Made by a program: the position numbers and the translations under genes | The notes under the pieces: model-generated | Seen by the model: only the letters and a program-made list of their open reading frames with translations | Told to the model about the DNA's origin: nothing | The model's database searches: none | In this document: positions 1-10,458 of the stretch, one piece after another | Layout of the letters: each line of letters opens with the position of its first letter | Numbering within the stretch: position 1 is the first letter of the stretch | Origin: Roseobacter ponti | Lineage (GTDB): Bacteria; Pseudomonadota; Alphaproteobacteria; Rhodobacterales; Rhodobacteraceae | Assembly (NCBI RefSeq): GCF_012932215.1 | Contig: NZ_CP048788.1 | Span: 2,604,001 to 2,668,000, forward strand | Length of the DNA stretch: 64,000 bases | Direction: 5' to 3'

Positions 1-823
1 GAACCTCGGCCCCTGCCGCGCGCCAGCCTTCGACCAGATGCGGGTAGGTAAAGGAAAAGGCCGCATCCTGTGCAAGTGCGATGCGCTGAGCGGGTGGTTT
101 CGGCAGCGGCGCCGTGCTCTGCCCGCCCGGCGCTCCGCGCGCCGCCCCCCGGATGGCTGCAAGATCAACATGCCCGCGCAGGAAAGCGGCATAGCCCGCG
201 ATCGCGGCTTCCAGATCGGGGTGCTCCACCGCCTGAATGAGCCCGAGGTGACGCTCGGGCAGCGCCAGGTCCCCGCGTCGCGGCAGCGCACCCAGCACCG
301 TCAGGCCCGCCTTTTCCATGCCCAGCCGCGCCAGGCGTTCGTGTCGAGGAGAGGCCACGCGGTTCAGGATCACACCGGCAAATGGCAGATCCGGATTATA
401 GGCCTGAAAGCCCAGGGCGGCGGCGGCGGCTGACTGTGCCTGACCGCTGACATCGACGACCAGAATGACGGGCCAGCCCATGCGCGCGGCGGTCTCGGCA
501 CTGCTGCCAAAGCCGCTCTGACCACGCGTGGCAACGCCGTCATAAAGCCCCATGGACCCTTCCGCGATACAGATGTCCGCGCCTGTCGCGCGCGCGGCAA
601 TCGCACCAAGCAACTGCCCGCCCATGGCCCAGGTATCGATGTTGAAAGAAGCCCTCCCGCTGGCCGCACGATGAAACGCCGGATCAATGTAATCCGGCCC
701 GGATTTAAAGGGCTGGACCACCATGCCGTCCTCTGCCAGCGCACGCAGAAGGCCCAGCATCACGGTGGTCTTGCCTGTGCCGGAGGCCGGCGCGGACACG
801 AGAAGGCCGGGGATATCAGTCAT
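1..823 (-). CDS. cobB: Cobyrinate / hydrogenobyrinate a,c-diamide synthase, C-terminus beyond the window
   Basis: CobB amidates the a and c side chains of (hydrogeno)byrinate with glutamine and ATP, just before cobalt insertion in the aerobic route. About 274 codons are visible, starting from ATG at 823; the rest lies past the left edge. The N-terminus reads [20 protein letters not shown], with a P-loop at residues 11-20. The synthase signatures [13 protein letters not shown] and the [10 protein letters not shown] stretch follow, all typical of the CobB/CbiA dethiobiotin-synthetase-like domain. The C-terminal glutamine amidotransferase domain is not in view. The start codon overlaps the end of cobM by 8 bases, so it is the last visible gene of the riboswitch-led minus-strand series. 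Confidence 0.93.
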   Translation of the reverse strand, partial: MTDIPGLLVSAPASGTGKTTVMLGLLRALAEDGMVVQPFKSGPDYIDPAFHRAASGRASFNIDTWAMGGQLLGAIAARATGADICIAEGSMGLYDGVATRGQSGFGSSAETAARMGWPVILVVDVSGQAQSAAAAALGFQAYNPDLPFAGVILNRVASPRHERLARLGMEKAGLTVLGALPRRGDLALPERHLGLIQAVEHPDLEAAIAGYAAFLRGHVDLAAIRGAARGAPGGQSTAPLPKPPAQRIALAQDAAFSFTYPHLVEGWRAAGAEV

Positions 824-1610
824 CGCCGTGGCTCCAGCCGGCCCAGGGGCTCTGAGCCGATTGCGGCCGGTAGCGCCGGTCGTAATCGGTTGCATAAAGG
901 CAGGATTCGTCAAAGCCCTCGCCTTCCAGTGCGCGTCCGACAAGAATAAGGGCCGTGCGGGTGATGCCGCTGTCGACGCGGTCTGCGATATCGGCCAGCG
1001 TGCCGCGGATGATGCGCTCATCCGGCCAGCTTGCGCGCCAGACAATGGCCACGGGGCAGTCCGCGCCGTAAGACGGGGTGAGTTCTTTGACCACACGGTC
1101 GAGGTTCTGCACCGACAGATGCAGGGCCAGCGTGGCGCCGGTGGCCGCGAAGTTCTGCAGTGTTTCGCCTGCGGGCATGGTCGAGGCGCGGCCCTGCGTG
1201 CGGGTCAGCACAACCGATTGCGCCAGCCCCGGCAGCGTCAGTTCCGCACCCAGCGTTGCGGCGGCAGCGGCAAAGGACGGCACGCCAGGCGTGACAGATA
1301 CCGGGATGCCTTCCGCACGCAGACGCCGCAGTTGTTCGCCCATCGCGGACCACACCGACAGATCCCCCGAATGCAGCCGCGCCACATCCTCGCCAGCGTC
1401 ATGGGCGCGGCGCATCTCGGCGATAATGGCGTGAAGATCCATGTCGGCGGTGTTCACCACCCGGGCGCCTTCAGGACAATGGCCCAGCACTGCTTCGGGC
1501 ACCAGCGATCCTGCATAGAGGCAGACCGGACAGGCAGCGATCAGGTCGCGCCCCCTCAGGGTCAGCAGATCGGGCGCCCCCGGTCCCGCGCCGATGAAAT
1601 GGACTGTCAT
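816..1610 (-). CDS. cobM: Precorrin-4 C11-methyltransferase
   Basis: CobM transfers a methyl group from S-adenosylmethionine to C-11 of precorrin-4, giving precorrin-5. The 264-residue protein starts [20 protein letters not shown], the glycine-rich opening of the tetrapyrrole methylase (TP_methylase) family. [14 protein letters not shown] and [16 protein letters not shown] are further family motifs, the latter being the SAM-site proline/glycine turn. The start at 1610 is preferred over upstream in-frame codons because it gives the canonical N-terminus and an ATGA overlap with the cobE stop. The end overlaps cobB by 8 bases, implying translational coupling. Confidence 0.95.
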   Translation of the reverse strand: MTVHFIGAGPGAPDLLTLRGRDLIAACPVCLYAGSLVPEAVLGHCPEGARVVNTADMDLHAIIAEMRRAHDAGEDVARLHSGDLSVWSAMGEQLRRLRAEGIPVSVTPGVPSFAAAAATLGAELTLPGLAQSVVLTRTQGRASTMPAGETLQNFAATGATLALHLSVQNLDRVVKELTPSYGADCPVAIVWRASWPDERIIRGTLADIADRVDSGITRTALILVGRALEGEGFDESCLYATDYDRRYRPQSAQSPWAGWSHGDD

Positions 1611-1975
1611 ATCGTTTCTCCGATTGCAAAAGCGCAGGTTGCCATCCGGTCGTCCGACACCGCGCGCGGGCCGCAAAGCCGGGCGCCGGGTCCTGCGGCG
1701 GCCAGCGCTGCCGCCTCGGCGACACTGCCGGTGCCCCGGGCTGCCCGGGACGGCGCCGACTGTGTGACAGTCGGTTGCGCCGCAAGCTGATCTGCCGCGA
1801 CTGCGATGATGCGCAATCCGGTCTCCGTGGCGAGATCCCTGAGGGCGGTGCTGTCGCATTTTTCAGCGGCAGTCGCCAGCGCTGTGGCAGTCTTCCCTGC
1901 TGATGCGCGCTCAAAAGCGCTGCGCAGGCTTTGCGCACTGGCGCCCGTGCGGAACCCGAGACCCGCGACGATCAT
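1607..1975 (-). CDS. cobE: CobE / CbiG C-terminal-like cobalamin biosynthesis protein
   Basis: This 122-residue protein starts [20 protein letters not shown] and ends with a threonine/serine-rich stretch and CAFAIGETI. It matches the short CobE family, equivalent to the C-terminal domain of the anaerobic enzyme CbiG. CbiG opens the delta-lactone of cobalt-precorrin-5A; CobE is found in aerobic clusters, and its exact role there is not settled. The motif [16 protein letters not shown] is characteristic of the family. The start at 1975 forms an ATGA overlap with the cobL stop, and its own stop forms an ATGA overlap with the cobM start. Confidence 0.87.
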   Translation of the reverse strand: MIVAGLGFRTGASAQSLRSAFERASAGKTATALATAAEKCDSTALRDLATETGLRIIAVAADQLAAQPTVTQSAPSRAARGTGSVAEAAALAAAGPGARLCGPRAVSDDRMATCAFAIGETI

Positions 1976-3183
1976 AGCGCCACACTCCACTGCACCAGCG
2001 GATAAGCCGCCTTCCATCCCGTCCTCTTACCCAGCGGTGCGGCGCGCGACATCTCGAACCGCAACAGCGTACCGCCACGGGCGGCATGTGCGCGTACCAG
2101 TACCGTTTCGCTTTCCAGCGTCACGGCATTGGCAACGATCCGTGTGCCGGGCGCCAGATTGCCGGCAAGCCAGGCCAGCAGATCCTCAGACAGGCCACCG
2201 CCGATAAAGACCGCATCCGGCGGCGGCAGACCTGCCAGTGCATCGGGAGCTTCACCGGTGACGATCTGCAGCCGGTCCTGGCCAAGCCGGTCGGCATTGG
2301 CACGGATGCGCTCTGATCTGTCGGCGCGCGGCTCTATCGTCGCCGCGGTCAGCGACGGATGCGAGAGCAGCCACTCGATACAGACCGACCCTGACCCGCC
2401 GCCGATATCCCACAGGTGCTCACCGTCGCGCGGCGCCAGCGCGGAGAGTGTCAGCGCGCGCACCGGTTGTTTGGTCATGGTGCCGTCGCTTTCGAACCAG
2501 TCGTCGGGGCGCCCGGAGGCGCGTGTCAGCACGGCGCCCTCGCCCCGGACACGGATGCCGCAGCATACCGGATGGCTGAAACTGCTGCCGGTGATGGCAT
2601 GGGCGGTAAGATCGCCGCGCCGCTCGCGCGGGCCGCCCAGTGCCTCAAACACATGCAGATCCGAGGCCCCGAAACCGGCGTCCGTGAGATAACCTGCGAT
2701 TTCTGTCACAGCCTCGCCGTCGCGCAGCAGAACGATCATCCGCGCGCCGGGCGCCAGTGCCGGGCGCAGCCGCGACAGGGGCGCTGCATGGAGCCCGAAA
2801 CAGGCGGTGTGCTGCAACGCCCAGCCGAGGCGCGCGGCGGCCAGAGAAAAGGTCGAGGGCCCGGGCAGTGCCGTCCATTCGCCCGCGTCCAGTTCTTTGC
2901 AGACCGTACTGCCCGCACCGAACCAGAAGGGATCACCCGAGGCCAGCACCACGACGCGCCGCCGACGCAGGCTCAGAAGCACCGGCACACCAGCGCTGAA
3001 GGGCACAGGCCAGGCGATCTGTTCCGCTGCGAGATCCGGCAGCAGCGCCAGATGACGCGGCGGCCCCATGATAATCTCTGCGGCCTTCAGCGCGGCAAGA
3101 CTTGCACCCGACAGCCCGTCCGGCGCATCTTCGCCCAGACCAATGATCGTCAGCCAGGGAGCATCAGGCGTGGTATCAGACAT
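1972..3183 (-). CDS. cobL: Precorrin-6Y C5,15-methyltransferase (decarboxylating)
   Basis: CobL is bifunctional: it methylates precorrin-6B at C-5 and C-15 and decarboxylates the C-12 acetate, giving precorrin-8X. The 403-residue protein shows both halves. The N-terminal CbiE-like methylase has LTIIGLGEDAPDGL, VVVLASGDPFWFG and LPGPSTFSLAAARLGW. The C-terminal CbiT-like Rossmann methyltransferase has LWDIGGGSGSVCIEWL at about residue 255 and the late FIGGGLSEDLL. The start ATG (3183-3181) shares two bases with the cobK start on the other strand, inside one CATG. The stop overlaps cobE as ATGA. Confidence 0.95.
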   Translation of the reverse strand: MSDTTPDAPWLTIIGLGEDAPDGLSGASLAALKAAEIIMGPPRHLALLPDLAAEQIAWPVPFSAGVPVLLSLRRRRVVVLASGDPFWFGAGSTVCKELDAGEWTALPGPSTFSLAAARLGWALQHTACFGLHAAPLSRLRPALAPGARMIVLLRDGEAVTEIAGYLTDAGFGASDLHVFEALGGPRERRGDLTAHAITGSSFSHPVCCGIRVRGEGAVLTRASGRPDDWFESDGTMTKQPVRALTLSALAPRDGEHLWDIGGGSGSVCIEWLLSHPSLTAATIEPRADRSERIRANADRLGQDRLQIVTGEAPDALAGLPPPDAVFIGGGLSEDLLAWLAGNLAPGTRIVANAVTLESETVLVRAHAARGGTLLRFEMSRAAPLGKRTGWKAAYPLVQWSVAL

Positions 3184-3937
3184 GGCACCCAACCTGCTCA
3201 TTCTCGGCGGGACCACCGGGGCGACAGCGCTGGCCCGCGCGCTGAGCGAGGCGGACATCGCCGGCACGGTATCGCTTGCCGGACGTGTGGCCCGTCCGGT
3301 GCGCCAGGCCCTGCCCCTGCGCAGCGGCGGTTTCGGCGGTGCTGAAGGCCTCAGGCAATACCTGCACGACCACGCTGTTACCCATGTCGTCGATGCCACA
3401 CACCCCTTTGCCGCACAGATGAGCCGCAATGCCGTCGCAGCCTGTACTGCAGCGAAGGTGCCGCTGATTGCGCTGACCCGCCCGCCCTGGTCGCCCGGCG
3501 ATGGTGACCGCTGGGAGCATGTTCCGGATATCGCGGCCGCAGTCGCAGCCCTTCAGGTCCCTGCCCGCCGGGTCATGCTTGCCGTCGGGCGTATGCATCT
3601 GGCCGAATTTGCTCCGAACCCACAGCATTTTTACCTGTTGCGACTCGTGGACCCGCCCGATGCCGAACTGCCCTTTCCCGACTGTGAGGTCATCCTCGAC
3701 CGGGGTCCCTTTACGGTCGAGGGCGATCTTGCGCTGATGCGTGAGCACCGGATCGACCTGGTGGTGTCCAAGAACTCCGGCGGTACCGGCGCCAGCGCCA
3801 AACTCACGGCAGCACGGCAGCTGGGCCTGCCCGTACTTATGATCGACCGTCCGCCCCTGCCTCTGCGGCGCGAGGCATACAGCCCCGAAGAGGTGATCGC
3901 CTGGCTGGCTCATTCGGGCACCGATCTGGGCGTATAG
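3182..3937 (+). CDS. cobK: Precorrin-6A reductase
   Basis: CobK reduces precorrin-6A to precorrin-6B with NADPH. The 251-residue protein starts MAPNLLILGGTTGATALARA, the nucleotide-binding opening of the CobK/CbiJ family. It also has VDATHPFAAQMSRNA and SKNSGGTGASAKLTAARQLG, both diagnostic. It is the only gene in this stretch on the plus strand. Its start lies face to face with the cobL start, and its last 28 bases overlap the end of cobJ on the other strand. It therefore cannot be read from the riboswitch transcript and needs its own promoter, which must lie inside cobL. No clear promoter or strong Shine-Dalgarno sequence was seen there. Confidence 0.95.
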   Translation: MAPNLLILGGTTGATALARALSEADIAGTVSLAGRVARPVRQALPLRSGGFGGAEGLRQYLHDHAVTHVVDATHPFAAQMSRNAVAACTAAKVPLIALTRPPWSPGDGDRWEHVPDIAAAVAALQVPARRVMLAVGRMHLAEFAPNPQHFYLLRLVDPPDAELPFPDCEVILDRGPFTVEGDLALMREHRIDLVVSKNSGGTGASAKLTAARQLGLPVLMIDRPPLPLRREAYSPEEVIAWLAHSGTDLGV

Positions 3938-4662
3938 ACCACCGGTGCCCCGGTGGGATCAATCACCCGGGTGCCGGATGCGCCCACGATCACAACCGTG
4001 CGCATATCCGCCATCTCCGGACGGGTCTGTGACAGGGGCACGACACGGATCTGCTCCTCCGCGGTCGAGACCGCCCGGGCGAAGATCACCGGCCTGTCGT
4101 CACCGCAGGCCTGTTTGAGCAGGTCCAGCGCGCGCCCGAACCCTTCGGGCCGGGATTTTGAACGCGGATTGTAGAACGCCATGGCGAAATCGCCCTCAAC
4201 CGCAAGCCGCAGGCGCTTTTCGATGAGCGCCCAGGGTTTGAGGTTGTCGCTGAGGTTGATCGCACAGAAGTCATGCCCCAGCGGCGCACCGGCCCGAGCG
4301 GCGGCGGCCAGCATCGCTGTAATGCCGGGCAGAACCTCGATCTGTGTCTTACTCCAGGTCGCGCCGCCGGCCTCAACAGCCTCGTAAACCGCTGCTGCCA
4401 TTGCAAAAACACCCGGGTCACCTGAGGAAACGATCACCACCCGCCGGCCTGCAGCGGCCATCTCAAGCGCATGGCGCGCCCGGTCCAGTTCAACCCGGTT
4501 GTCGCTGGGATGCAGGCGCAGCCCCGGGCGCGCGCTGACCCGTGCCACATAGGGGATATAGCCCACGACGTCCGTCGCCTCTGCCAGCGCCGCCGTCACC
4601 TGAGGTGTCACCAGATCAGGGTCACCGGGACCCAGGCCCGCAATTTTCACCCACCCGTTCAT
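3910..4662 (-). CDS. cobJ: Precorrin-3B C17-methyltransferase
   Basis: CobJ methylates C-17 of precorrin-3B and contracts the ring, giving precorrin-4. The 250-residue protein opens KIAGLGPGDPDLVTPQV. It carries the methylase motifs VVIVSSGDPGVFAMAAAVYE and VLPGITAMLAAAARAGAPLG, as well as HDFCAINLSDNLKPW and MAFYNPRSKSRP, which mark the CobJ/CbiH subgroup. The length is normal for a stand-alone CobJ. Its start overlaps the cobI stop by four bases (ATGA), and its 3' end overlaps cobK by 28 bases in convergent orientation. Confidence 0.95.
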   Translation of the reverse strand: MNGWVKIAGLGPGDPDLVTPQVTAALAEATDVVGYIPYVARVSARPGLRLHPSDNRVELDRARHALEMAAAGRRVVIVSSGDPGVFAMAAAVYEAVEAGGATWSKTQIEVLPGITAMLAAAARAGAPLGHDFCAINLSDNLKPWALIEKRLRLAVEGDFAMAFYNPRSKSRPEGFGRALDLLKQACGDDRPVIFARAVSTAEEQIRVVPLSQTRPEMADMRTVVIVGASGTRVIDPTGAPVVYTPRSVPE

Positions 4663-5387
4663 GGTCTGCGGCCCTGACCATGCACGATCACGATCGAGAA
4701 ATACGGGGTCACTTTTTCACCGGTCTCGCTCAGCTTCTGCACGGTCTGGCCCGGCATGCTGGCATATTCAACCAGCCATGCGTTCTCATAGCGGCCTGCA
4801 CTTTGCAGAGCGCGGCGCACCTTGCCGATATTGCGACCGATTTTCATGATCACAATCGCATCGGCGGCCTTCATGTGCCGCACCAGTTCGTTTTCGGGCA
4901 GTGTGCCCATGAGCGTGCTCAGTACATCGTCACCCCAGGTCACCGGCTGGTCCGTCGCGGTCCAGGCCGCGGACATTCCGGTAATCGCAGGCACTACGAC
5001 AACCTGAACCACTTCCTTAAGACGGCTGTGTAAGTGCATGAAAGAGCCATAGAAAAACGGATCCCCCTCACAGAGAACAACAACGTCCTGACCGCTCTCC
5101 GCGAGGGCCCTGAGCTGCGCGGTGCAATCAGCATAAAAGGCCGAGAGGATTTCATTATACCGCGGATCCGAGAGCGGGATTTCGGTTGTGACCGGGTACT
5201 CCATCGCGATCTCTGCGGCACCTTCGGGGATCAGGTCCTGTGCAATCCTGCGCGCCTGTCCTGGCCGTCCGGCCTTGCGGAAATAGGCAACGTGCTGCGC
5301 ACCTGTCAGCAGCCGGTGCGCGCGCAGGGTCATCAGATCCGTATCTCCGGGGCCGAGCCCGACACCATAGATCGTACCGAAGTTCAT
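4659..5387 (-). CDS. cobI: Precorrin-2 C20-methyltransferase
   Basis: CobI adds a methyl group from SAM at C-20 of precorrin-2, giving precorrin-3A. The 242-residue protein starts MNFGTIYGVGLGPGDTDLMT. It contains VVVLCEGDPFFYGSFMHLHS and VVPAITGMSAAW, the SAM-binding and substrate motifs of the CobI/CbiL subgroup. VIMKIGRNIGKVRRAL and EYASMPGQTV near the C-terminus also fit. It overlaps cobH and cobJ at ATGA junctions on either side. Confidence 0.95.
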   Translation of the reverse strand: MNFGTIYGVGLGPGDTDLMTLRAHRLLTGAQHVAYFRKAGRPGQARRIAQDLIPEGAAEIAMEYPVTTEIPLSDPRYNEILSAFYADCTAQLRALAESGQDVVVLCEGDPFFYGSFMHLHSRLKEVVQVVVVPAITGMSAAWTATDQPVTWGDDVLSTLMGTLPENELVRHMKAADAIVIMKIGRNIGKVRRALQSAGRYENAWLVEYASMPGQTVQKLSETGEKVTPYFSIVIVHGQGRRP

Positions 5388-6013
5388 TCCGCACGGCTCG
5401 CGATAGCGTTGATCGCGGCCACGGTGATGGCGCTCCCGCCGAGGCGCCCCTCAACGATGCAGCAGGGCACCGGTTGGTCCGCCCAGAGCGCATCTTTGCT
5501 TTCGCGCGCGCCGACAAAGCCGACCGGGCAGCCGATAATCGCCGCCGGGCGCGGGCAGTCGGGGTCTTCCAGCATGTTGAGAAGGTGAAAGAGGGCTGTG
5601 GGGGCATTGCCGATCGCAACCAGAGCGCCTGCAAGATGCGGACGCCAGAGCTCCAGCGCCGCTGCCGAACGCGTGTTGGACATCTCTGCCGCCAGGTCGC
5701 GCACTCTCTCGTCATGCAACGTGCAGATCACCTCGTTTCCGGCAGGCAGGCGCGCGCGGGTGACGCCTTCGCTGACCATGCGTGCATCACACAGGACGGG
5801 CGCGCCCGCTGCGAGTGCCGCACGGGCCGCCCGGGCGAAATCCGGCGACAGGCGCACATGGTGCTCAAGACCCACCATGCCGGCGGCATGGATCATGCGC
5901 ACGACAACGGGCTCTTCGTCGGGGGTAAATCCGTTCAGATCAGCCTCGGCCCGGATCATGGCAAAGGACTGTCGGTAAATCTCAGCCCCGTTGGTTTCGT
6001 ATGTATATGTCAT
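5384..6013 (-). CDS. cobH: Precorrin-8X methylmutase
   Basis: CobH moves the C-11 methyl group of precorrin-8X to C-12, giving hydrogenobyrinate. The 209-residue protein contains VVVRMIHAAGMVGLEHHVRL, carrying the histidine involved in the 1,5-shift. It also has VLCDARMVSEGVTRARLPAGN, and IGNAPTALFHLLNML followed by IIGCPVGFVGARESKDAL, the complete CbiC/CobH family signature. Six bases separate it from cobG, and it overlaps cobI by four. Confidence 0.96.
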   Translation of the reverse strand: MTYTYETNGAEIYRQSFAMIRAEADLNGFTPDEEPVVVRMIHAAGMVGLEHHVRLSPDFARAARAALAAGAPVLCDARMVSEGVTRARLPAGNEVICTLHDERVRDLAAEMSNTRSAAALELWRPHLAGALVAIGNAPTALFHLLNMLEDPDCPRPAAIIGCPVGFVGARESKDALWADQPVPCCIVEGRLGGSAITVAAINAIASRAE

Positions 6014-6019
6014 TGTCCC

Positions 6020-7150
6020 TCAATCGCGCCCGGCTGCCGGCAGATCATCCGGCGCGATCCCCCTGCGCAGGGGCGTATCCCCTGCCCGCCCGTCTTTGAC
6101 AAGGTCAAAGCGGCCGTCGCGCCCCACCAGCGTGATATCTGCTGCCCGCGCCCGTGCGCAGCCCTTGGCGCAGCCCGACACATGCAGCGTGCCTGGGATG
6201 TTCCCGGCAAGCCTGCGGGCCAGTGCACGCGTCTCGACGCTGCCCTGCAGACACGCAGGCGCCCCCGGGCAGGCATCGACCCGCAGGAGCGGATCGGCAG
6301 GATCCGTTATAAACGCCGGATGATCCGGTACGGTATCACCGGCAAAGAGAAATGCCCGCCAGGGCGTGACGCGCACTGCGCGGATGTCATTGGCATTTAT
6401 GCTGTCCCTGAGATCGCGCGCACGGATCTGTCCGAATGCAACGCCGGCCAGAGTGCCCTGCGCGCCGGTGCCAACCTGTGCGGGACCTGCGGGCGGTGTT
6501 GCCGGAACCTCGCACCAGGCGGCGGGCAGTTCACGCGTGGCGCAAAGAGGGGCCATCCGGCGCAGATCCGGTGTCTGATGCGCACAGAACCACTGCGCCA
6601 TCCTGATCAGCGCATCCACGGCGGTTTCCGGTGTCACCCGAAGGCCGCGACACATGCCGTCTGCACGCAGAATGAGGCCGCTTGCACCTGTCTCAAAGCG
6701 GAAATCGGCAGGGTCCTCTGTCAGAACAGGTGCTGCACCCGCATCGACAGCGATCCCCACCTTGGCCGGCAGATCAGGCAGGTCACCCAGTCGTGCAAGT
6801 ACCGCCCGGGCCAGCTGACCGGTCGTATCCCCCTCCTGCCAGAACGGGCTCACAAGCAGGTTGCGCCTGCGTTCCGATGCAGGGTCGACATCCAGCAGCC
6901 CGATATCGTGCAGACCCTGCAGCAGATCCTCATGGCCCTCCCGGGACACGCCGCGGATCTGCAGGTTTGCCCGGCTTGTCAGATCGATAAAGCCATTGCC
7001 ATAGTGGTCAGCAAGATCGCAAAGCCCCAGCACCTGGGCCAGGGAAAGCTCTGCCAGAACGGGGCGCACGCGAACAACCAGACCGTCGCCCGAGGCCATG
7101 GGCCGCCATGCACCGGGGCACCAGCCTCTGACCTGGGGCACGGCGATCAT
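6020..7150 (-). CDS. cobG: Precorrin-3B synthase (oxygen-dependent)
   Basis: CobG hydroxylates precorrin-3A at C-20 with molecular oxygen and forms a gamma-lactone, the step that makes the pathway aerobic. The 376-residue protein is a half-size relative of sulfite/nitrite reductases. It has two ferredoxin-like halves and the [4Fe-4S] ligands CPGAPAC (C-x5-C) and GCAKGC (C-x3-C), in the siroheme-enzyme pattern. The start at 7150 is chosen because it opens [20 protein letters not shown] and makes an ATGA overlap with the cobN stop. Its presence rules out a purely anaerobic CbiG/CbiD pathway. Confidence 0.93.
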   Translation of the reverse strand: MIAVPQVRGWCPGAWRPMASGDGLVVRVRPVLAELSLAQVLGLCDLADHYGNGFIDLTSRANLQIRGVSREGHEDLLQGLHDIGLLDVDPASERRRNLLVSPFWQEGDTTGQLARAVLARLGDLPDLPAKVGIAVDAGAAPVLTEDPADFRFETGASGLILRADGMCRGLRVTPETAVDALIRMAQWFCAHQTPDLRRMAPLCATRELPAAWCEVPATPPAGPAQVGTGAQGTLAGVAFGQIRARDLRDSINANDIRAVRVTPWRAFLFAGDTVPDHPAFITDPADPLLRVDACPGAPACLQGSVETRALARRLAGNIPGTLHVSGCAKGCARARAADITLVGRDGRFDLVKDGRAGDTPLRRGIAPDDLPAAGRD

Positions 7151-10100
7151 TCTGCAGCTCCCATTTCGGCCAGCACCGAGTTGCGCCGCGTCTGCCACAA
7201 ACCAGCCTCCAGAAGGGCCGCAAACCGCGCCTGCATGGCCGCATGGGCCTCAGGATTTGCATCGCGCAGAAAGGCGTCTGTGGCCGGATCGCCCAGGGTG
7301 GCGTCGTGATAAAGGTCAAAGAGATGTGCCGGTACGGCGGCGGCCAGGTGCGCGAAAGAGGCCATGTGATCAAGGGTGGAGGCGATTTCCGCGGCGCCGC
7401 GGAAACCGTGGCTCTTCATGCCGGCGATCCAGCCCGGATGCGCCGCGCGGGCCTGGACCACGCGCGCAATTTCCTCGGTCAGCCCCCGGGCCCTGGGGCG
7501 CGCAGGGTCGGTATTGTCGAGGTGATAAAGAGTGGCCTGCCCGCCGGCGACGGCCTGGGCTGCGGCAAAACCCGCCTCGTGGGTCGCGTAATCGCCCGCC
7601 AGCAGCAGATCGGTTTCCGGGAGATCCTGCAGGTGCACAAAGCTGTCGGCGGCCCCGACAAGGGCGCGGATACCCTCGTTGTCTTCCCGCGCGGCATCGC
7701 CATCCAGCGCCCATGAACTGGCCCGCAGCCAGGCCTCTCCGGCGCGTTGCCGGGCGGTGTCGGTGTACTGGTCAACTGCGTCGCCCATCCCGAGCCCGAA
7801 CTGGCCGGGCGCCGGGCCGTAGACCCGCGCGAGATCGGCGCGGCCCGCATAGGGGTTCCAGTCGGGTGCTTCATCGCGCGCGGCCAGTGCCCGCACGGCC
7901 TGACCGAAAAGCGCCGACAACGTCGGGAAAACATCGCGGAAAAGCCCGGAGACACGCAGTGTCACATCTATGCGCGGACGTTCAAGCTCGGTGACAGGCA
8001 GCACCTCAATGCCCGACACCCGCTCAGAGCCCGCATCCCAGACCGGTCTGCAGCCCAGCAGGTGCAGCGCCATGGCAAACTCCTCGCCCGCTGTGCGCAT
8101 AGTGGCCGAGCCCCAGAGATCGACGATAAGACCCTGCGGCCAGTCGCCTTCTTCCTGCAGGTGGCGGCGGATCAGCTCATCCGCGAGACGCACACCCTGA
8201 GCGTAGGCCGCCCGCGTCGGCACCGCCCGGGGATCGGTCGTGAAGAGATTGCGCCCGGTGGGCAGCACATCGCGCCGGCCCCGGTACGGCGAGCCGGACG
8301 GCCCCGGCGGTATCCGCCGGCCCGCCAGAGCATCCAGAAGTGATTGCCGTTCAGCGGCGGGCGAGCCTGCGGTTTCTGCCGGCGCGTCCCCCCGGGGCGC
8401 ACGGCCCCAGATGTGCAGCCCTTCGCCGAACTGGCTTTCCTTGATGTCGCAGACAAAGCGGTCGATCCGCGTGATCGCCTCGGCGCTGCAGGCGGCACGG
8501 TCGAGCCCCAGATCCTGCTCCACGCCCTGTACCTGCGCCTCGTCGCGGATATCGCCCTGCAGCCGGTCGCGGCGGCGCGGGTCGAGCCCGTCGGCATTGG
8601 AGAACTCGTCGAGCAGCGCCTCCAGACGCGCAAGGCGCTCGGGCGTGCCGCTGTCACGCAGAGGCGGCGGAATATGCCCCAGAGTGACTGCGCCGATCCG
8701 CCGTTTGGCCTGGGCCGCCTCACCGGGATCGTTAACGATGAAAGGATAGATGACGGGCAGCGCGCCCGTCAGAGCCTCCGGCCAGCAGGCCGCAGAAAGT
8801 GCGACAGATTTGCCGGGCAGCCATTCCAGCGTTCCGTGGGCGCCCACATGCACCAGCGCATCCGCCCGGGACTGCAGCCAGAGATAAAAGGCGACATAGG
8901 CGTGGCGCGGCGTGCGTGCCAGATCGTGATAGGTATCATCGCGCGCCTCCGGCGTGTCGCGTTCGGGCTGCAGCGCAACAGTGACATTGCCGCGCGCAAG
9001 GGCCGCGAAGCTAAAGGCCGCGCCATCGCAGTCGGGGTCGTCTTCCGGTGCGCCCCAGGCCGTCTGCAGATCCTCGCGCAGTTTCGCGGGCAGGCGCGCG
9101 AGGGCCTCTTTGTAGTCAGCAAGGGGCCAGCGCGTGGCACGCGCCAGCAGCGCCTCGTTCAGCGGTCCGTCCGGGCGCGGGGTGTCGTAGCCCGCACCGT
9201 GCAGATCATCGAGAATGGCCAGTGCTGAGGCCGGAGCATCGAGGCCCACGGCGTGGCCCATATTCCAGTCCTTGCCGGGATAGGTCGAGAGTACGACGGC
9301 GACCCGGCGCGTGGCTTCGGACATGTCGGCAAGGCGCATCCATCCGGTCACACGGTCGGCGATGGCTTCGACCCGGTTGCGCACCGCCTTATGGGCAAAG
9401 CGGGAATACTGCAGATGCGGATCGCGCTGGCCTGGCTGTTTGAATGAGGCGACGCCCGCGAGGATCCGTCCGTCTACTTCCGGCAGCACCACATGCATGG
9501 CAAGATCCGCGGGCGACAGGCCCCGCTCCGCCTCCCGCCACATCTTTTCAGTGTTCGTCGCCAGCGCCACCTGAAAGACCGGCACGCCGGCCGCATCAAG
9601 GGGCGAGGTGCCATCGTTGCCTTTCCCGGAGAAGGCCGTCGCGTTGACGATGGCTGCCGGGCGCAGATGAGCCACCTGCCGGCGCAGCCAGCCTGCAATC
9701 TCCGGCGCTTTCAGCGTCGGCGCAAAAAGCGCCGTCACATCGCAGCCCCGTGCCCGGAAGACAGCAAAGAGCGCATGCAGAGGTGCCAGATCAGCGGCCA
9801 CGAGATAGGAGCGGTAAAACACCACCAGAACACGGGGTTTTCCGGCGAGTGCTGCGGGTTCTGATATCGCAAGAACCGGGCAGCAGGCCCCGGCCTCGGG
9901 TGTCCAGGCGCCGACCGGCGGCAGACCTTTGCGGCCCTTTACCGGGCCCGCATAGAGCCCGGCGGCCAGGGCCAGTTGCGCCAGAGCGGCCTGTGCCGCA
10001 ACCGACCCGCCAGTGCTGCACAGATGCTCCAGCCGGCGCAGGGTCGAAACCGGCAGCGTCGAATAAGCATCAAGGCGGTCGTCAGGCCGGCCATCGCCGG

Positions 10101-10452
10101 GGATCACCGCCAGAGCAATGCCGTTGCGGTCGGCAAGCGCCCTGATCTGCTGCAACCCGTAGGGCCAGTAGGGTACGCCGCCAATGAGCCGGATAAGAAT
10201 ACCCTTTGCGCCCGAAAGCGTCTTTTCAACATAGGTATCAACCGACAGCGGGTGCTTCAGTGCCACGATACTGGCAAGACGCAGCGTGGGCAGACGCCCC
10301 TGCGGACCGCCCCCGGTGTGCCAGGCCTCCGCAAAAGCGCCAAGGTCGGAATCGGACAGCGACAACACCACCAGATCGGCAGGGTCCTGCCCCGGATCCA
10401 TCGGCGTTTCGGTCTCTTCCAGCCCGTGGCTTTCGCGGAAAACGACATGCAT
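7147..10452 (-). CDS. cobN: Aerobic cobaltochelatase, CobN subunit
   Basis: CobN is the large, hydrogenobyrinate a,c-diamide-binding subunit of the ATP-dependent cobaltochelatase, working with the AAA+ pair CobS and CobT. Neither partner is encoded in this window. The 1101-residue protein carries the family motifs [39 protein letters not shown] and [18 protein letters not shown], and [20 protein letters not shown] near the end. It is somewhat shorter than the roughly 1275-residue Pseudomonas denitrificans CobN, mainly by less insert sequence. ATG at 10452 is used; six bases separate it from cobW. Confidence 0.95.
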   Translation of the reverse strand: MHVVFRESHGLEETETPMDPGQDPADLVVLSLSDSDLGAFAEAWHTGGGPQGRLPTLRLASIVALKHPLSVDTYVEKTLSGAKGILIRLIGGVPYWPYGLQQIRALADRNGIALAVIPGDGRPDDRLDAYSTLPVSTLRRLEHLCSTGGSVAAQAALAQLALAAGLYAGPVKGRKGLPPVGAWTPEAGACCPVLAISEPAALAGKPRVLVVFYRSYLVAADLAPLHALFAVFRARGCDVTALFAPTLKAPEIAGWLRRQVAHLRPAAIVNATAFSGKGNDGTSPLDAAGVPVFQVALATNTEKMWREAERGLSPADLAMHVVLPEVDGRILAGVASFKQPGQRDPHLQYSRFAHKAVRNRVEAIADRVTGWMRLADMSEATRRVAVVLSTYPGKDWNMGHAVGLDAPASALAILDDLHGAGYDTPRPDGPLNEALLARATRWPLADYKEALARLPAKLREDLQTAWGAPEDDPDCDGAAFSFAALARGNVTVALQPERDTPEARDDTYHDLARTPRHAYVAFYLWLQSRADALVHVGAHGTLEWLPGKSVALSAACWPEALTGALPVIYPFIVNDPGEAAQAKRRIGAVTLGHIPPPLRDSGTPERLARLEALLDEFSNADGLDPRRRDRLQGDIRDEAQVQGVEQDLGLDRAACSAEAITRIDRFVCDIKESQFGEGLHIWGRAPRGDAPAETAGSPAAERQSLLDALAGRRIPPGPSGSPYRGRRDVLPTGRNLFTTDPRAVPTRAAYAQGVRLADELIRRHLQEEGDWPQGLIVDLWGSATMRTAGEEFAMALHLLGCRPVWDAGSERVSGIEVLPVTELERPRIDVTLRVSGLFRDVFPTLSALFGQAVRALAARDEAPDWNPYAGRADLARVYGPAPGQFGLGMGDAVDQYTDTARQRAGEAWLRASSWALDGDAAREDNEGIRALVGAADSFVHLQDLPETDLLLAGDYATHEAGFAAAQAVAGGQATLYHLDNTDPARPRARGLTEEIARVVQARAAHPGWIAGMKSHGFRGAAEIASTLDHMASFAHLAAAVPAHLFDLYHDATLGDPATDAFLRDANPEAHAAMQARFAALLEAGLWQTRRNSVLAEMGAAE

Positions 10453-10458
10453 GGCAGG

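Noticed and set aside
5240-7309. 689-codon plus-strand open frame opposite cobG, cobH and cobI
   Set aside because: It is antisense to three well-supported overlapping genes. Its translation is rich in Arg, Gln and His without any domain, typical of a high-GC shadow frame.
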